The notes under the pieces are model-generated. The model was not told where the DNA came from. It did not search any database and worked only from the letters and a program-made list of their open reading frames with translations. The position numbers and the translations under genes are program-made. A DNA stretch of 64,000 bases, from NCBI RefSeq assembly GCF_019219065.1, contig NZ_JAHUWK010000006.1:186001-250000 (forward strand), written 5' to 3'. Numbering within the stretch: the first letter of the stretch is position 1; every line of letters begins with the position of its first letter. Positions 8,692 through 19,228 of the stretch are shown one piece after another. This DNA is from Duganella sp. sic0402 (GTDB lineage Bacteria > Pseudomonadota > Gammaproteobacteria > Burkholderiales > Burkholderiaceae_D).

Positions 8692-9234
8692 ATGAGCAGC
8701 CCGGCTCCCACCGAACGCCGCAGCCGTTTGCGCCAGTATCAGGTGCAACTGCTGGAGCGCATGCAGGCTGCCAAGAGCGGTGCGGCAGTGGGTGGGCGCG
8801 AGCTGGGCGTGCTGATAGGCGGCCGCTTATGCCTGCTGGACCTGACCCAGATCAGCGAAATCGCGCCGCTGCAAAGCGTCGCGCTGGTGCCGCTGACGCA
8901 GGACTGGTATCTGGGACTGGTCAATATTCGAGGCCATCTGACGGGCGTTATCGACCTGGCGCGCTATCAGGGACAGGTGGCGGGAGACAGCGCACCGGCG
9001 GAACGCCGCCTGATTACGTTCGCGCCCGGCCTGGGCTTCAACTGCGCGCTGCTGGCCGAGCGCGTGCTGGGCTTGCGCAAGCTGGACGAGATGACGGCGG
9101 CGCCAGACATCGAAGAGAATGCACCGGCCTGGCGCCAGCAGCAGTTCCGCGACGCCGAGGGCCAGCAATGGACGCGGCTCGACCTGGCGCTGCTGGTGGA
9201 GGAATCCCGTTTTTCGCAAGTAGGGCTGATGTAG
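8692..9234 (+). CDS. pilI: CheW-like adaptor PilI
   Basis: Couples the PilJ receptor to the PilL kinase. The 180-residue protein has a CheW domain from about residue 38: a beta strand LGVLIGGRLCLLDL, the ISEIAPLQSVALVPLTQDWYLG stretch (hydrophobic receptor/kinase groove), LVNIRGHLTGVIDL and a C-terminal WTRLDLALLVEE. The INIRG-like motif and the position between pilH and pilJ identify it as PilI rather than a flagellar CheW. An N-terminal basic helix (about 35 residues) precedes the domain, as in Pseudomonas PilI. Confidence 0.91.
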   Translation: MSSPAPTERRSRLRQYQVQLLERMQAAKSGAAVGGRELGVLIGGRLCLLDLTQISEIAPLQSVALVPLTQDWYLGLVNIRGHLTGVIDLARYQGQVAGDSAPAERRLITFAPGLGFNCALLAERVLGLRKLDEMTAAPDIEENAPAWRQQQFRDAEGQQWTRLDLALLVEESRFSQVGLM

Positions 9235-9273
9235 GGCCAATAAGGCAGGCAAACACGAATCCGGAGAGGGTGT

Positions 9274-11544
9274 ATGGCTTTCAACTTGGGCTTTTTCTCG
9301 CGCGGCAGCCGGAATGCCGCTCAGGATGCCGCCGCAGACGCGGGGTCTGGCGACACGCGGCTGCCGCCCGCCGCCGAGGATGGCGATGCCCCGCTGCGCC
9401 TGCGCGATGCGCTGGGCCGCCGCCGTGGCGCCGCCATTCCCGAACCCGCCACTGCCTTCAAGCTGCCGCTGATCGGCCACCTGCCGGCGCAGCGCCAGCT
9501 GAGCATCCTCTCGTCCGCGCTGGGTGTCTGCCTGGGCATGAGCGCGGTGTTTGTCGCGCTGAACAACATCCATAGCGCCAACCGCTCGGCGCAGACCCAG
9601 GTCGCCAGCGATGCGCTGATGCACTCGCAGCGCATCGGCAAGGCCGCGCCCAATGCGGTGCAGGGCAGCGCCGAGGGCTTCCGCCAGCTGGAGGAAAGCC
9701 GCAAGCAGCTGACCGAAGACATCAACCTGATGACGCGCGGCGGCAAATACCAGGGCCGTTCAATCGGCGAGCCGCGTTCCGACATCGCATTGGTGGTGGC
9801 GGCCGCGCGCAAGCAGTGGACCGCAACCGACCTTGCCGCCGGCACCATCCTGGCGCTGAAGGCGGACCTGAGCGGCATGGACAAGACGCTGCAAAAGCTC
9901 AACGAGATGTCGCCCGAACTGCTGGTGCGCACCGAGGACATCATCGGTCTGCGGCTGCAGCGTGGCAGCTCGGCGCGCGAGATCGCGGCGCTGGGCAAGC
10001 TGACCATGCTGACCCAGCGCATGAACCGTGGCGCGGCCGAATTCCTGAGCGCCGGCGGCATCAGCTCGGAGACGGCGTTCCAGCTGGGCCGCGACACCAC
10101 CGTGTTCCGCAATACCATCGACGGCTTTTTGAATGGCAGCGTGCCACTCGGCCTGGCCCCGGTGCGTGAAGCGGAACAGCGCGCCAAGTTCACCGCCTTG
10201 CAGCAGGAATTCGAGGCATATCAACAACTGGTCACGGCGGTCTTGGACAAGCTGGATAAATTCACCGCCGCCAAAGCGGCCGAGCAGCTGATCTTCAACG
10301 ACAACGAAGCGCTGCGCCAGCGCCTGGGCACCTTGCAGGCGACCTATCGCGAAGAGCAGGATTCGCTCGGCCTGACCTTCTGGCTGATGGTCAGCGGCGG
10401 CATGCTGACGCTGGTGGCTGCGGCGCTGATCGGCCGCGTGCTGCTGGTAGATTCCTACAATCGCACGCGCGGCGCGGAACGGCGCCGGCAGGAAGCGGAG
10501 TCGATGCGCCAGGAGTCGAAGCGGCTGGAGGAAGAAGCCAAGGCCATGAATGACCAGAATCAGGCGGCGATTCTGCGTCTGATGAACGAGTTGCAGGAAG
10601 TGGCGGACGGCGACCTTACGGTGCAGGCTACGGTATCCGAGGACATCACTGGCGCGATTGCCGATTCGGTCAATTACACGGTGGAGGAATTGCGCGGCCT
10701 GGTGGGACGGGTGACCGCGACCGCCGAGCAGGTGACCAAGGCGTCAACGCAGGCGCAGAGCATTTCCAGCGACCTGCTGCACGCGTCGCAGCAGCAGTCG
10801 CGCGAAATTCAGGAAGCTTCATCGACGGTGATGCAGATGGCCAGCGAAATTACCGATGTGTCGCGTTCCGCCAGTGAATCGGCGGACGTGGCAAGGCAGT
10901 CGGTGGCGGCGGCGCGTCAGGGTTCGATGGCGGTGGAAAACGCCATCAAGGGCATGCATGAAATCCGCGAGCAGATTCAGGATACCTCCAAGCGCATCAA
11001 GCGGCTGGGCGAGTCGTCGCAGGAGATCGGCGAGATCACCGAGCTGATTTCCGACATCACCGAGCAGACCAATGTGCTGGCGCTGAACGCCGCCATTCAG
11101 GCTGCATCGGCGGGCGAGGCTGGGCGTGGCTTCTCGGTGGTGGCGGAAGAGGTGCAGCGGCTGGCGGAGCGCTCTGCCGAAGCGGCCAAGCAGATCGGCG
11201 CGCTGGTGCGCGCGATCCAGACCGACACCCATGATGCGGTGGCGGCGATGGAAAAATCGACCCAGGGCGTGGTCGAAGGCGCGCGCCTGTCGGATGCGGC
11301 CGGCGCCGCGCTGCATGATATTTCGCAGGTGTCGAATCACCTGGCCGAGCTGATTTCCGGCATGTCGCAGGCAACCGGGCAGCAGGCCACGTCGGCGAAC
11401 GGCGTAGCGCAAAACATCCAACATATTTTGACGGTGACCCAGCAGACGCAGGATGGCACCCAGCAAACCGCTCAATCGATTCACAAGTTATCCGTGCTGG
11501 CGCAGGAGTTGAAAAACTCGGTCGCGCGGTTCCGGATCGCTTAG
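9274..11544 (+). CDS. pilJ: Methyl-accepting receptor PilJ for type IV pili
   Basis: Inner-membrane receptor that signals surface contact or pilin state to PilL. The 756-residue protein has a cytoplasmic N-terminal tail, a first membrane helix at about 73-97, a periplasmic helical PilJ sensor region (about 98-365) of the type IV pili transducer kind, a second membrane helix at 366-392, a HAMP-like linker and a long coiled-coil signalling domain. The hairpin tip (about residues 597-640) contains [20 protein letters not shown] and [16 protein letters not shown], matching PilJ rather than flagellar receptors. A strong GGAGAGG ribosome-binding site precedes the ATG. No pilK methyltransferase gene follows, unlike in Pseudomonas. 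Confidence 0.93.
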   Translation: MAFNLGFFSRGSRNAAQDAAADAGSGDTRLPPAAEDGDAPLRLRDALGRRRGAAIPEPATAFKLPLIGHLPAQRQLSILSSALGVCLGMSAVFVALNNIHSANRSAQTQVASDALMHSQRIGKAAPNAVQGSAEGFRQLEESRKQLTEDINLMTRGGKYQGRSIGEPRSDIALVVAAARKQWTATDLAAGTILALKADLSGMDKTLQKLNEMSPELLVRTEDIIGLRLQRGSSAREIAALGKLTMLTQRMNRGAAEFLSAGGISSETAFQLGRDTTVFRNTIDGFLNGSVPLGLAPVREAEQRAKFTALQQEFEAYQQLVTAVLDKLDKFTAAKAAEQLIFNDNEALRQRLGTLQATYREEQDSLGLTFWLMVSGGMLTLVAAALIGRVLLVDSYNRTRGAERRRQEAESMRQESKRLEEEAKAMNDQNQAAILRLMNELQEVADGDLTVQATVSEDITGAIADSVNYTVEELRGLVGRVTATAEQVTKASTQAQSISSDLLHASQQQSREIQEASSTVMQMASEITDVSRSASESADVARQSVAAARQGSMAVENAIKGMHEIREQIQDTSKRIKRLGESSQEIGEITELISDITEQTNVLALNAAIQAASAGEAGRGFSVVAEEVQRLAERSAEAAKQIGALVRAIQTDTHDAVAAMEKSTQGVVEGARLSDAAGAALHDISQVSNHLAELISGMSQATGQQATSANGVAQNIQHILTVTQQTQDGTQQTAQSIHKLSVLAQELKNSVARFRIA

Positions 11545-11573
11545 TTAGCCGATATTGAAAGGCCGAGATTAGC

Positions 11574-14500
11574 ATGACCAAGACTGATTTTTCGCTTCCA
11601 CAGCCATCGCAACTGGACACCGGGCCCCTGTCATGGGTCATGGTGGAGATCCGCGAGTCGCTGGGCCGTTCGCGCACTGCGCTGTTTGAGGCGGGCGGCA
11701 GGGAGCCGGAAGATCAGGCCACGCAGCTGCAGCATGCGAAATCGCATTTGCATCAGGCGCACGGCGCGTTGCAGATGGTGGACCTGGATGGCGTCAGCCT
11801 GATGACCGAGGTGGCCGAGGCGGCGCTGGACCGCTTCAAGGCCGGCACGCTGAAGTGCAGCACCGATAACGCGCAGGCGGTGGCGCAGCTGTATCAGGCA
11901 CTGGTGGAATACCTGGAAGAGCTGCTGCAAGGTGCGCCGTCGCAACCGGCGCGGCTGTTCCCTTACTACCGTGCGGTGCTGGAAATGACAGGCGCGGAGC
12001 GGGTGCATCCTGCCGATCTGTTTTTCCCGGATCTGGCGCAGCCGGTCAGCCTGCCACTGGCGCTGGATGTGGATAGCAGCGGCGGCGCGGTGGATTACGC
12101 CGCCTATCGCCAGCGCTTTGAACGTGCGCTGCTGCCTTATCTGAAAGGCGCGGGCGATGCGGAGGCGCTGCTGGCCGCCATCAGGCAGGTGGCCGATGCG
12201 CAGCAGGACGGCCAGGCGCGCGCCTTCTGGCTGACGATGCAGGGCTTCGCGGAGCTGGTGGCTGGCGGCGAATTGATGGCCAGCCTGTATGTGAAGCAGC
12301 TGTTTGGCATGATCAATTTGCAGATCCGCCGTCTGAGCCAGGGCGCGGCGGCGCAGCCGGAAGCGATGCTGCGCGACGCCTTGTTTTTCCTGGCCACGGC
12401 AGGTGCAGACTCTTCATCCGAAACGGTCCGTCAGCTGCGCACTGCCTATGCGCTGGATGGCCTGGCGCCGGCCGATTACGATACGCGCCGCTACGGCCAG
12501 GTCGATCCTGACGTGCTGGAGAGCGCCAGGGCCGCTGTGGGACAGGCCAAGGTGTGCTGGGATCGGCTTGCGAATGCGGAAATCGATCCGGCGCTGGATG
12601 CCGATTTTGACGCTGCGCTCAGTGAGGCCTCGGCGCAGTCGGAGAAACTGAGCCTGCCGGCGCTGGCTGCCTTGTTGCGTCAGTTGGCCTTTGTGGCGCG
12701 CAAGGCGGTTACTGCCGGGCGCAGCGAGGCGCTGACGATGGAAATTGCCACGGCCTTGCTGTTTTCGGAGCATGGCTTGCGGCATATCCGCCATCTGCCC
12801 GGTGACTTTGCCGCGCATGCGGACACCATCGGTGCGCGACTGGTGGCGCTGGTGTCCGGCGACACGCCGCCGGAGCCGGCTCCATGGCAGATGCAGCAGG
12901 AAGACACCGCCGTCGCGTTGGCGATGGAGATGAAGAACGGCTTGCGCCAGGTGGAGAAAGTGCTGGATGAATACTATGCCGATCCAGCCAGCCGGCCGTC
13001 GTTGCTGGCGCTGGAACCGGTGCTGCATCAGTTGCAGGGCGCTTTGTCGGTGCTGGATCAGGAGGATGCGACGCAGGCGGTGTTGCAGGTGAAGTCGGCA
13101 GTGCAGGCGTTGGCGCATGGGGACGGCCAAGAGGATGCCGCTGCCGATGCGAAGGCGCTGGATGAGATTGCGCGGAATGTGGGGGCGCTGGGATTCTTCG
13201 TCGATATGCTGGCGCAGAATGCGGCGGGGGCGCGCGAGCGCTTTGCGTTTGATGCGGAGCAGGGCAGTTTCCGTTCGGTGCCGTTCAAGAAGATGGCTTC
13301 GTCGGAGTCGATACCGGTGCTGGACGAGCAGGTGCCTGCACCGGCGCCGGTATCCATGCCACAGCAACCGCCTGCCGCAAGCGATGCCACGGTGGAGGCG
13401 GGGCTGTTGGAAGTCTTTATCGCCGAGGCGCAGGAAGTACTGGTGTTTGTTGATGAGCTCTTGCCACAGGCGCGCACCGAAGAAAACCTGACCATGCTGC
13501 GTCGTTCTTTCCATACGCTGAAAGGCAGTGGGCGTATGGTGGGCTTGAATCAGTTCGCTGACGCCGCGCATGCGATTGAGAAGGTGATGAATGTCTGGCT
13601 GGCGGAGCAGCATGCGGTTACCGAGGCCTTGTTTGATTTGCTGAACAGCGCTACCAGGGAGTTGCGTGGCTGGGTGGACGAGCTGATTACGCGTGGCGTC
13701 TCGCAGCGCAGCGCGGATGCGCTGTCAGCCGCCGCCGCGCGCGTGCTGGATGGCGGCGAGGGCAAATTCACACCGGCGGAAGCTGTCCCGCCCGAAGCCA
13801 CGCTGCCCGACGTGCCACCGTCCGAAGCGCCACCAGACGAGGTGCCGGCAACGGTGGTGCAGCCAACTGCTGCGCCGCTGGTCGCGCATGGCAACGTCAT
13901 CGATTTCCCATCCATTACGCCGTCCGTGCCGCGTGATGATAATGTGAAGCATGTCGGTGGCCTGGAGATCCCGCTGCCGCTGTTTAACATTTACCTGCAC
14001 GAGTCGGATGATCTGGTACGCAAGCTGGTGCAGGATTTCGGCGAGTGGCGCCATGAGGCGCGCCGTCCGGTGAATCCGGACGCATTGGCGGCAGCGCATA
14101 CGCTGGCGGGAACTTCGGGCACGGTTGGCTTCACGGCGCTGCGCGAGCTGGCGCTGGTGCTGGAGTCGACGCTGGAGGCGCTGTTGCCGCCTGCGCCGCA
14201 TCTGGATCAGGTGCAGCATGACCTGCTGGACTTTACCATGGAGCGTATCCGCCAGATGCTGCAAGCTTTTGCAGCGGGGACGATGCCGGATGAGCAGCCG
14301 GAGTTGATCAGTGCATTGCAAGGCTTGCGTGAGGAGCTGGCGGCCACGCCGGCAGCGGCCAGCAACGAGATCGAGTCGCGGCTGGATGATCTGGTGGCCG
14401 AGACCATGGATGGCTTGAGCGCGCCGGCGGCGGAACAACAGCAGGAGTCTGCGCTGGATAAGCTGTTCCGCGAGACGTACAACGCCATCAGTGGCACCGT

Positions 14501-16997
14501 GCCGGAGTCCGAAGCGCCGGTTGCGCCGCCACCGAAGAAAAAGCCGGAAGTGCATGTGGATGATGGCATTGACGATCTGTTCAACGCCGCGTTTGACGAT
14601 GCGTTCGCCGAGCCGCCGCTGAAAATCGCCGGGCCGCAAGCACCGCTGCCATCGCCCGCCGCGCCAGCAGCTGAGCCGCCAGCCGCCACCGAATCTCAGC
14701 CGGAGGCTGATGCCGGCGCCGAACTGCCCGCCGTAGCTGAACTGGAAGCCGCGCCCGTCGTTGAACCGATCATGGCGGCGGGTGAGGCGGAAACCCTCCC
14801 TGTCGCGCCGGCCATCTTCAACGATGAGCTGGATGCTGATCTGCTGCCGGTCTTCCTGGAAGAAGGCGCGGATCTGTTGCCGCAGGTTGGCGAGTCGCTG
14901 CGCGCGTGGCAGCATCACCCTGCCGACCTGGCGCAGGCGCAAAGCCTGCTGCGCCTGCTGCATACCGTAAAAGGCAGCGCGCGCATGGCCGGTGCAATGC
15001 GCCTTGGCCAGCACTGCCACGAAATCGAAACGTACGTCGAAAACATGGTGCACACCGGCGCTACCACGCCCCAGGCATTCGAGGAGCTGCTGGCGCATTA
15101 CGATCACGCGCTGCTGCTGTTCGAACAATTGCAGCATCCCGAACAACAGCAAACCGGGGGCGAGCCGACAGCACCACAGCCAGCCGGCGCCGAGCAGCAA
15201 GCCAGCACCAAAACCCCGCTGGTCCGCGTGCGCGCCGACATACTCGACCGTCTGGTCAACCAGGCCGGCGAAGTGTCGATCTCCCGCTCCAAGCTGGAAA
15301 ACGAAGTTGGAACCCTGCGCACCTCATTGACCGACTTCTCCGACAACCTGGCGCGCTTGCGCCGCCAGCTGCGCGAAGTCGAAATGCAGGCCGAATCGCA
15401 AATCGCCTCGCGCATGGCGGTATCCAGCGAGCGCGAATTCGATCCACTGGAATTCGACCGCTTTACCCGCTTGCAGGAACTGACGCGCATGATGGCCGAA
15501 AGCGTCAACGACGTCGCCAGCTTCCATGAAAGCCTGACCCGCAGCGTGGACAACGCGCACAACGACCTGGCGCAGCAAGCCCGCCTCACGCGCGACTTGC
15601 AACATGACCTGATGCGCGTGCGCATGGTGCCCTTTGCCAGCATCGCCGAACGCCTGTTCCGCGTCGCCCGCCAGAGCGCCAAGGATGTCGACAAGCGCGT
15701 CAACCTGGATATCCGTGGCGGCGGTGTGGAGCTGGACCGCAGTGTACTGGAGCGCATGTCCGCACCATTCGAACACCTGCTGCGCAACGCCATCGCGCAC
15801 GGCGTCGAAGCACGTGACGCGCGCGCGGCCGCAGGCAAGAGCGAAACCGGCGAACTGCTGGTGCAAGCCGCGCAAGAGGGCAATGAAGTGGTCATCGAAT
15901 TCAGCGACGATGGCGGTGGACTCGACCTGGAGCGCATCAAGGCCAAAGCCATCAGCCTCGGCATGCTGGACGAAGACGGGCAAGCCACCGATACGCAAAT
16001 CGCCGACCTGATTTTCGAACCAGGCTTCTCCACCGCCGACACGCTGACTGAACTGTCCGGGCGTGGCGTCGGCATGGACGTGGTGCAGTCCGAAGCGCAG
16101 GCGCTGGGCGGCCGTGTCGATATGTACTCGGAGCCAGGCAAAGGCACGCGCTTCACCATCCGTTTGCCGCTGACGCTGGCCGTCACGCAAGTGGTGCTGC
16201 TGGCCGCTGGCGGCAAGACCTATGCGCTGCCGGCCATCCTGGTGGAACAGGTGCAGCAGATGAAGGACACCGCGCTGGCCGAGGCGCGCGACAGCGGCAT
16301 GCAATACCTGCCCACGCTGCTCGGCGACGCCGCGCAGCCGCCGCTGCAACGCTCATCGCCGGTGATGATGCTCAAGAACGGCAACGAGCGCCTGGCGCTA
16401 CAAGTGGACGCGGTGCTGGGCAACCGCGAGGTGGTGATCAAGAACATCGGCCCGCAGCTGGCGCGCATGGTCGGTATCGCCGGCGCCACCGTGCTGGGCA
16501 GCGGCGACATCGTGCTGATACTGAACCCGGTGGCGCTGGCGCAGCATCTGGCGCATCATCCCGAGCTGAAGGCACATTACGCGCAGGTGGCGGCGGACAG
16601 CCCGGCGGCTTTGCCGGCGCAGGGCCATACCATCATGGTGGTGGACGATTCGATGACCGTGCGCCGCGTGACACAGCGCCTGCTGGAGCGCGAAGGCTAT
16701 CAGGTACTGCTGGCCAAGGATGGCGTGGATGCGCTGGAGCAGTTGAAGGATACGCTGCCGGACCTGATGCTGGTCGATATCGAGATGCCGCGCATGGATG
16801 GCTTTGACCTGACGCGCAATGTGCGCAGCGGCGAGCGCACGCGGGACATCCCGATCATCATGATCACCTCGCGCAGCGCGGACAAGCACCGCAATGTGGC
16901 GCTGGAGCTGGGCGTCCACGCCTACTTCGGCAAGCCGTTCCAGGAGCCGGTGCTGCTGGAAACGATCAGTGAGCTGCTTACGCCACTGGCTTCTTGA
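11574..16997 (+). CDS. pilL: Hybrid chemosensory histidine kinase PilL/ChpA
   Basis: Central kinase of the twitching-motility system, phosphorylating PilG and PilH. The 1807-residue chain has a divergent N-terminal helical region (to about 600); three phosphotransfer domains with visible histidines, His647 in HTLKGSGRM, His842 in HTLAGTSG and His1130 in HTVKGSARM; Pro/Ala/Glu-rich linkers at about 745-800 and 985-1075; a CheA dimerisation and ATPase core from about 1220, with N-box RNAIAHG near 1404 and GRGVGMDVV near 1497; a CheW-like domain (about 1535-1670); and a receiver with Asp1735 in LVDIEMPRMDG. Pseudomonas ChpA is near 2470 residues with more phosphotransfer domains, so this is a shorter version. 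The 3' end overlaps the convergent phr gene by 20 bases. Confidence 0.94.
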   Translation: MTKTDFSLPQPSQLDTGPLSWVMVEIRESLGRSRTALFEAGGREPEDQATQLQHAKSHLHQAHGALQMVDLDGVSLMTEVAEAALDRFKAGTLKCSTDNAQAVAQLYQALVEYLEELLQGAPSQPARLFPYYRAVLEMTGAERVHPADLFFPDLAQPVSLPLALDVDSSGGAVDYAAYRQRFERALLPYLKGAGDAEALLAAIRQVADAQQDGQARAFWLTMQGFAELVAGGELMASLYVKQLFGMINLQIRRLSQGAAAQPEAMLRDALFFLATAGADSSSETVRQLRTAYALDGLAPADYDTRRYGQVDPDVLESARAAVGQAKVCWDRLANAEIDPALDADFDAALSEASAQSEKLSLPALAALLRQLAFVARKAVTAGRSEALTMEIATALLFSEHGLRHIRHLPGDFAAHADTIGARLVALVSGDTPPEPAPWQMQQEDTAVALAMEMKNGLRQVEKVLDEYYADPASRPSLLALEPVLHQLQGALSVLDQEDATQAVLQVKSAVQALAHGDGQEDAAADAKALDEIARNVGALGFFVDMLAQNAAGARERFAFDAEQGSFRSVPFKKMASSESIPVLDEQVPAPAPVSMPQQPPAASDATVEAGLLEVFIAEAQEVLVFVDELLPQARTEENLTMLRRSFHTLKGSGRMVGLNQFADAAHAIEKVMNVWLAEQHAVTEALFDLLNSATRELRGWVDELITRGVSQRSADALSAAAARVLDGGEGKFTPAEAVPPEATLPDVPPSEAPPDEVPATVVQPTAAPLVAHGNVIDFPSITPSVPRDDNVKHVGGLEIPLPLFNIYLHESDDLVRKLVQDFGEWRHEARRPVNPDALAAAHTLAGTSGTVGFTALRELALVLESTLEALLPPAPHLDQVQHDLLDFTMERIRQMLQAFAAGTMPDEQPELISALQGLREELAATPAAASNEIESRLDDLVAETMDGLSAPAAEQQQESALDKLFRETYNAISGTVPESEAPVAPPPKKKPEVHVDDGIDDLFNAAFDDAFAEPPLKIAGPQAPLPSPAAPAAEPPAATESQPEADAGAELPAVAELEAAPVVEPIMAAGEAETLPVAPAIFNDELDADLLPVFLEEGADLLPQVGESLRAWQHHPADLAQAQSLLRLLHTVKGSARMAGAMRLGQHCHEIETYVENMVHTGATTPQAFEELLAHYDHALLLFEQLQHPEQQQTGGEPTAPQPAGAEQQASTKTPLVRVRADILDRLVNQAGEVSISRSKLENEVGTLRTSLTDFSDNLARLRRQLREVEMQAESQIASRMAVSSEREFDPLEFDRFTRLQELTRMMAESVNDVASFHESLTRSVDNAHNDLAQQARLTRDLQHDLMRVRMVPFASIAERLFRVARQSAKDVDKRVNLDIRGGGVELDRSVLERMSAPFEHLLRNAIAHGVEARDARAAAGKSETGELLVQAAQEGNEVVIEFSDDGGGLDLERIKAKAISLGMLDEDGQATDTQIADLIFEPGFSTADTLTELSGRGVGMDVVQSEAQALGGRVDMYSEPGKGTRFTIRLPLTLAVTQVVLLAAGGKTYALPAILVEQVQQMKDTALAEARDSGMQYLPTLLGDAAQPPLQRSSPVMMLKNGNERLALQVDAVLGNREVVIKNIGPQLARMVGIAGATVLGSGDIVLILNPVALAQHLAHHPELKAHYAQVAADSPAALPAQGHTIMVVDDSMTVRRVTQRLLEREGYQVLLAKDGVDALEQLKDTLPDLMLVDIEMPRMDGFDLTRNVRSGERTRDIPIIMITSRSADKHRNVALELGVHAYFGKPFQEPVLLETISELLTPLAS

Positions 16998-18417
16998 CCA
17001 CTTCGTAGCGCTCAAGCGTGAGTTTGCGCGCTGCGTCGTGCATCACCACCGGCGGCCAGTAGTCCGGCGCCAGCATGCGCGGCGCGTCCCATGGCGCGTG
17101 GATTTCCTTGTCGCTCAGCGATTTCAGCTGCGGCAGGTAGCGGCGGATGAATTTACCCTGCGCGTCAAACTTCTGCGACTGCGTCACCGGATTGAAGATG
17201 CGGAAGTAAGGCTGTGCATCGCAGCCCGACGATGACGCCCACTGCCAGCCGCCGTTGTTGGACGCCAGGTCGAAGTCGTTGAGTTGCAGCGCGAAATAGG
17301 CCTCGCCGCGACGCCAGTCGATGCCCAGGTCCTTGATCAGGAAGCAGGCGGTGACCATGCGCAGGCGGTTGTGCATATAGCCGGTCTGGTTCAGTTGCAG
17401 CATGGCGGCGTCCACCAGCGGATAGCCGGTGCGGCCCTCGCACCAGGCGGCAAACAGTTCATCAGCTTCCGGGCCGGTTTCCCATGCGATGGCGTCATAG
17501 GCCGGCTTGAAGGCGGAAGCCGCCACATGCGGATGGTGGTACAGGATCATCGCGTAGAACTCGCGCCAGATCAGTTCCGACAGCCACACCGCCGCACCCT
17601 CGCCGCCACCGCCGCGCTCTTGCAGGTCCAGCACCGTACGCACCAGATGGCGCACCGATAGCGTACCGAAGCGGAAATGGATGGACAGATACGACGGCCC
17701 TTTCACGGCCGGGAAGTCGCGCGCCACATTGTAGTCGGCGATGCGCGGCAAAAAATCCTCAAACAGCTGCGCCGCGCCGGACATGCCGGTCGGGATTTTC
17801 AGCTCGGCCAGGTTGCTCGGCTCGAAACCGAGATCGGCCAGCGTCGGTAGCGGCGGCGCACCGGCCGGTGCAGGCGCCAGGCGCGCGGCATGCGGCTCGA
17901 TGTTGTACGGCGCCAGCACCGAAGGATCGGCCGCCAGCTTCTTCAGCCAGGCGTTCTTGTACGGGGTGAACACTGAGAAAACGCCGCCGGTCTGCGACAG
18001 CACCTCGCTGCGCTCAAAAATCACCTGATCTTTGTAGCTGTAGAACTTGCAGCCCGCCGCTTCCAGCGTGTGCGCCACCGTGGCGTCGCGCGCCATAGCT
18101 TGCGGTTCATAATCGTGGTTGCAGAACACCGCCTGCACGCCCAGCTCGGCCGCCAGCGCCGGAATCTCGGCCAGCGGATCGCCATGGCGGGTGATCAGGT
18201 GGCCGCCAAGCTGCGCCAGTTCCGCCGCTACCTCGGCAATGCTGGCGTGGATGAAGTCGACCCGGCGGTCGCGGCGCGGCAAGGCGTCCAGAATCGTGGT
18301 GTCATAGACAAAAACACAATATACCTTCTCGCTTGCCAGCAATGCCTGTTGTAAGGCCACATGGTCGAAAACACGCAGGTCGCGGCGCAGCCATACCAGG
18401 GAGGAAGTCAGTTTCAT
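16978..18417 (-). CDS. phr: Deoxyribodipyrimidine photolyase (cryptochrome/photolyase family)
   Basis: Light-dependent repair of pyrimidine dimers using FAD and an antenna cofactor. The 479-residue protein begins SSLVWLRRDLRVFDH, the class I photolyase N-terminus, then the Rossmann antenna domain and the all-helical FAD domain with LSELIWREFY, EGRTGYPLVDAAM, GYMHNRLRM and the WASSSGCDAQPYFRIFNP segment. The tryptophans of the electron-transfer chain appear present (for example in WQWASS). Length is normal for CPD photolyase. The last 20 bases overlap the end of pilL on the other strand. It diverges from algH across about 150 bases. Confidence 0.95.
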   Translation of the reverse strand: MKLTSSLVWLRRDLRVFDHVALQQALLASEKVYCVFVYDTTILDALPRRDRRVDFIHASIAEVAAELAQLGGHLITRHGDPLAEIPALAAELGVQAVFCNHDYEPQAMARDATVAHTLEAAGCKFYSYKDQVIFERSEVLSQTGGVFSVFTPYKNAWLKKLAADPSVLAPYNIEPHAARLAPAPAGAPPLPTLADLGFEPSNLAELKIPTGMSGAAQLFEDFLPRIADYNVARDFPAVKGPSYLSIHFRFGTLSVRHLVRTVLDLQERGGGGEGAAVWLSELIWREFYAMILYHHPHVAASAFKPAYDAIAWETGPEADELFAAWCEGRTGYPLVDAAMLQLNQTGYMHNRLRMVTACFLIKDLGIDWRRGEAYFALQLNDFDLASNNGGWQWASSSGCDAQPYFRIFNPVTQSQKFDAQGKFIRRYLPQLKSLSDKEIHAPWDAPRMLAPDYWPPVVMHDAARKLTLERYEVVKKPVA

Positions 18418-18571
18418 TCGGTCTGTATCAATCTTGTGGTGGACGCAATCATGGCCGCACCCGCGTTTCAGTGTAAACTACAGGGTAAACAGAGTTGCTA
18501 GCCGCGCGAATACTACAGTAATTGTCAGCAGCACAGAAACACCACGCACCCCAGCAGAGAGAGCAACTTGT

Positions 18572-19228
18572 ATGAAGAAGAGCAAAATAGACAAAACTCT
18601 GGCTGTACCCGGCCTCTTGCAGGAGGCTGGCGATCCTTTGGAGGCCTCGGGCGCCGTATCGGCGTCGGCCCTCAATCTGGCGAATCATTTCCTTATTGCA
18701 ATGCCATCGATGCAAGATCCGGTTTTCGGCGGCACGGTGGTGTATGTGTGCGAACACAATGAAAACGGCGTGCTGGGCGTGGTCATCAACAAGCCGACCG
18801 ATATGACCATGCAGACGCTGTTCGAGCGCATCGACCTCAAGGTGGAATCCGGCCTGGAAGGCCATGACGAAGAGCCGGTGATGTTTGGCGGTCCGGTGCA
18901 GGACGACCGCGGCTTCGTGCTGCACACGCCCGGCCATCGCTATTCGTCGTCGCTGACGGTGACCGATGAAGTGGCCTTCACCACCTCGATCGATGTGCTG
19001 GAGGCAGTGGCTGCCGGCGAAGGCCCGCCACAGATCCTGGTGTCGATCGGCTATTCGGGCTGGAGTCCCGGCCAGCTGGAAGATGAAATCGGCCGCAACG
19101 GCTGGCTGACCGTCGGCGCCGATCCCGACATCCTGTTCAAGCTGCCGATCGAAGAACGCTATACCGCCGCCATGCGCCTGCTCGGTATCGATCCGCTGAT
19201 GCTGACTTCCGAGGCGGGCCACGCTTAA
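18572..19228 (+). CDS. algH: YqgE/AlgH family protein (UPF0301)
   Basis: Conserved cytosolic protein of uncertain biochemical role; in Pseudomonas it was named for an effect on alginate. The 218-residue protein has the family opening LANHFLIAMPSMQDPVFGGT, VVYVCEHNENGVLGVVINKP, the MFGGPVQDDRGFVLH segment and a C-terminal GYSGWSPGQLEDEI. The ATG at 18572 is chosen: AGAGAGAG lies just upstream and the protein begins MKKSKIDKTL. A longer in-frame reading would add 46 residues with no family similarity. It heads algH-ruvX-pyrR-pyrB-pyrC', with the next gene starting on the base after its stop. Confidence 0.93.
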   Translation: MKKSKIDKTLAVPGLLQEAGDPLEASGAVSASALNLANHFLIAMPSMQDPVFGGTVVYVCEHNENGVLGVVINKPTDMTMQTLFERIDLKVESGLEGHDEEPVMFGGPVQDDRGFVLHTPGHRYSSSLTVTDEVAFTTSIDVLEAVAAGEGPPQILVSIGYSGWSPGQLEDEIGRNGWLTVGADPDILFKLPIEERYTAAMRLLGIDPLMLTSEAGHA

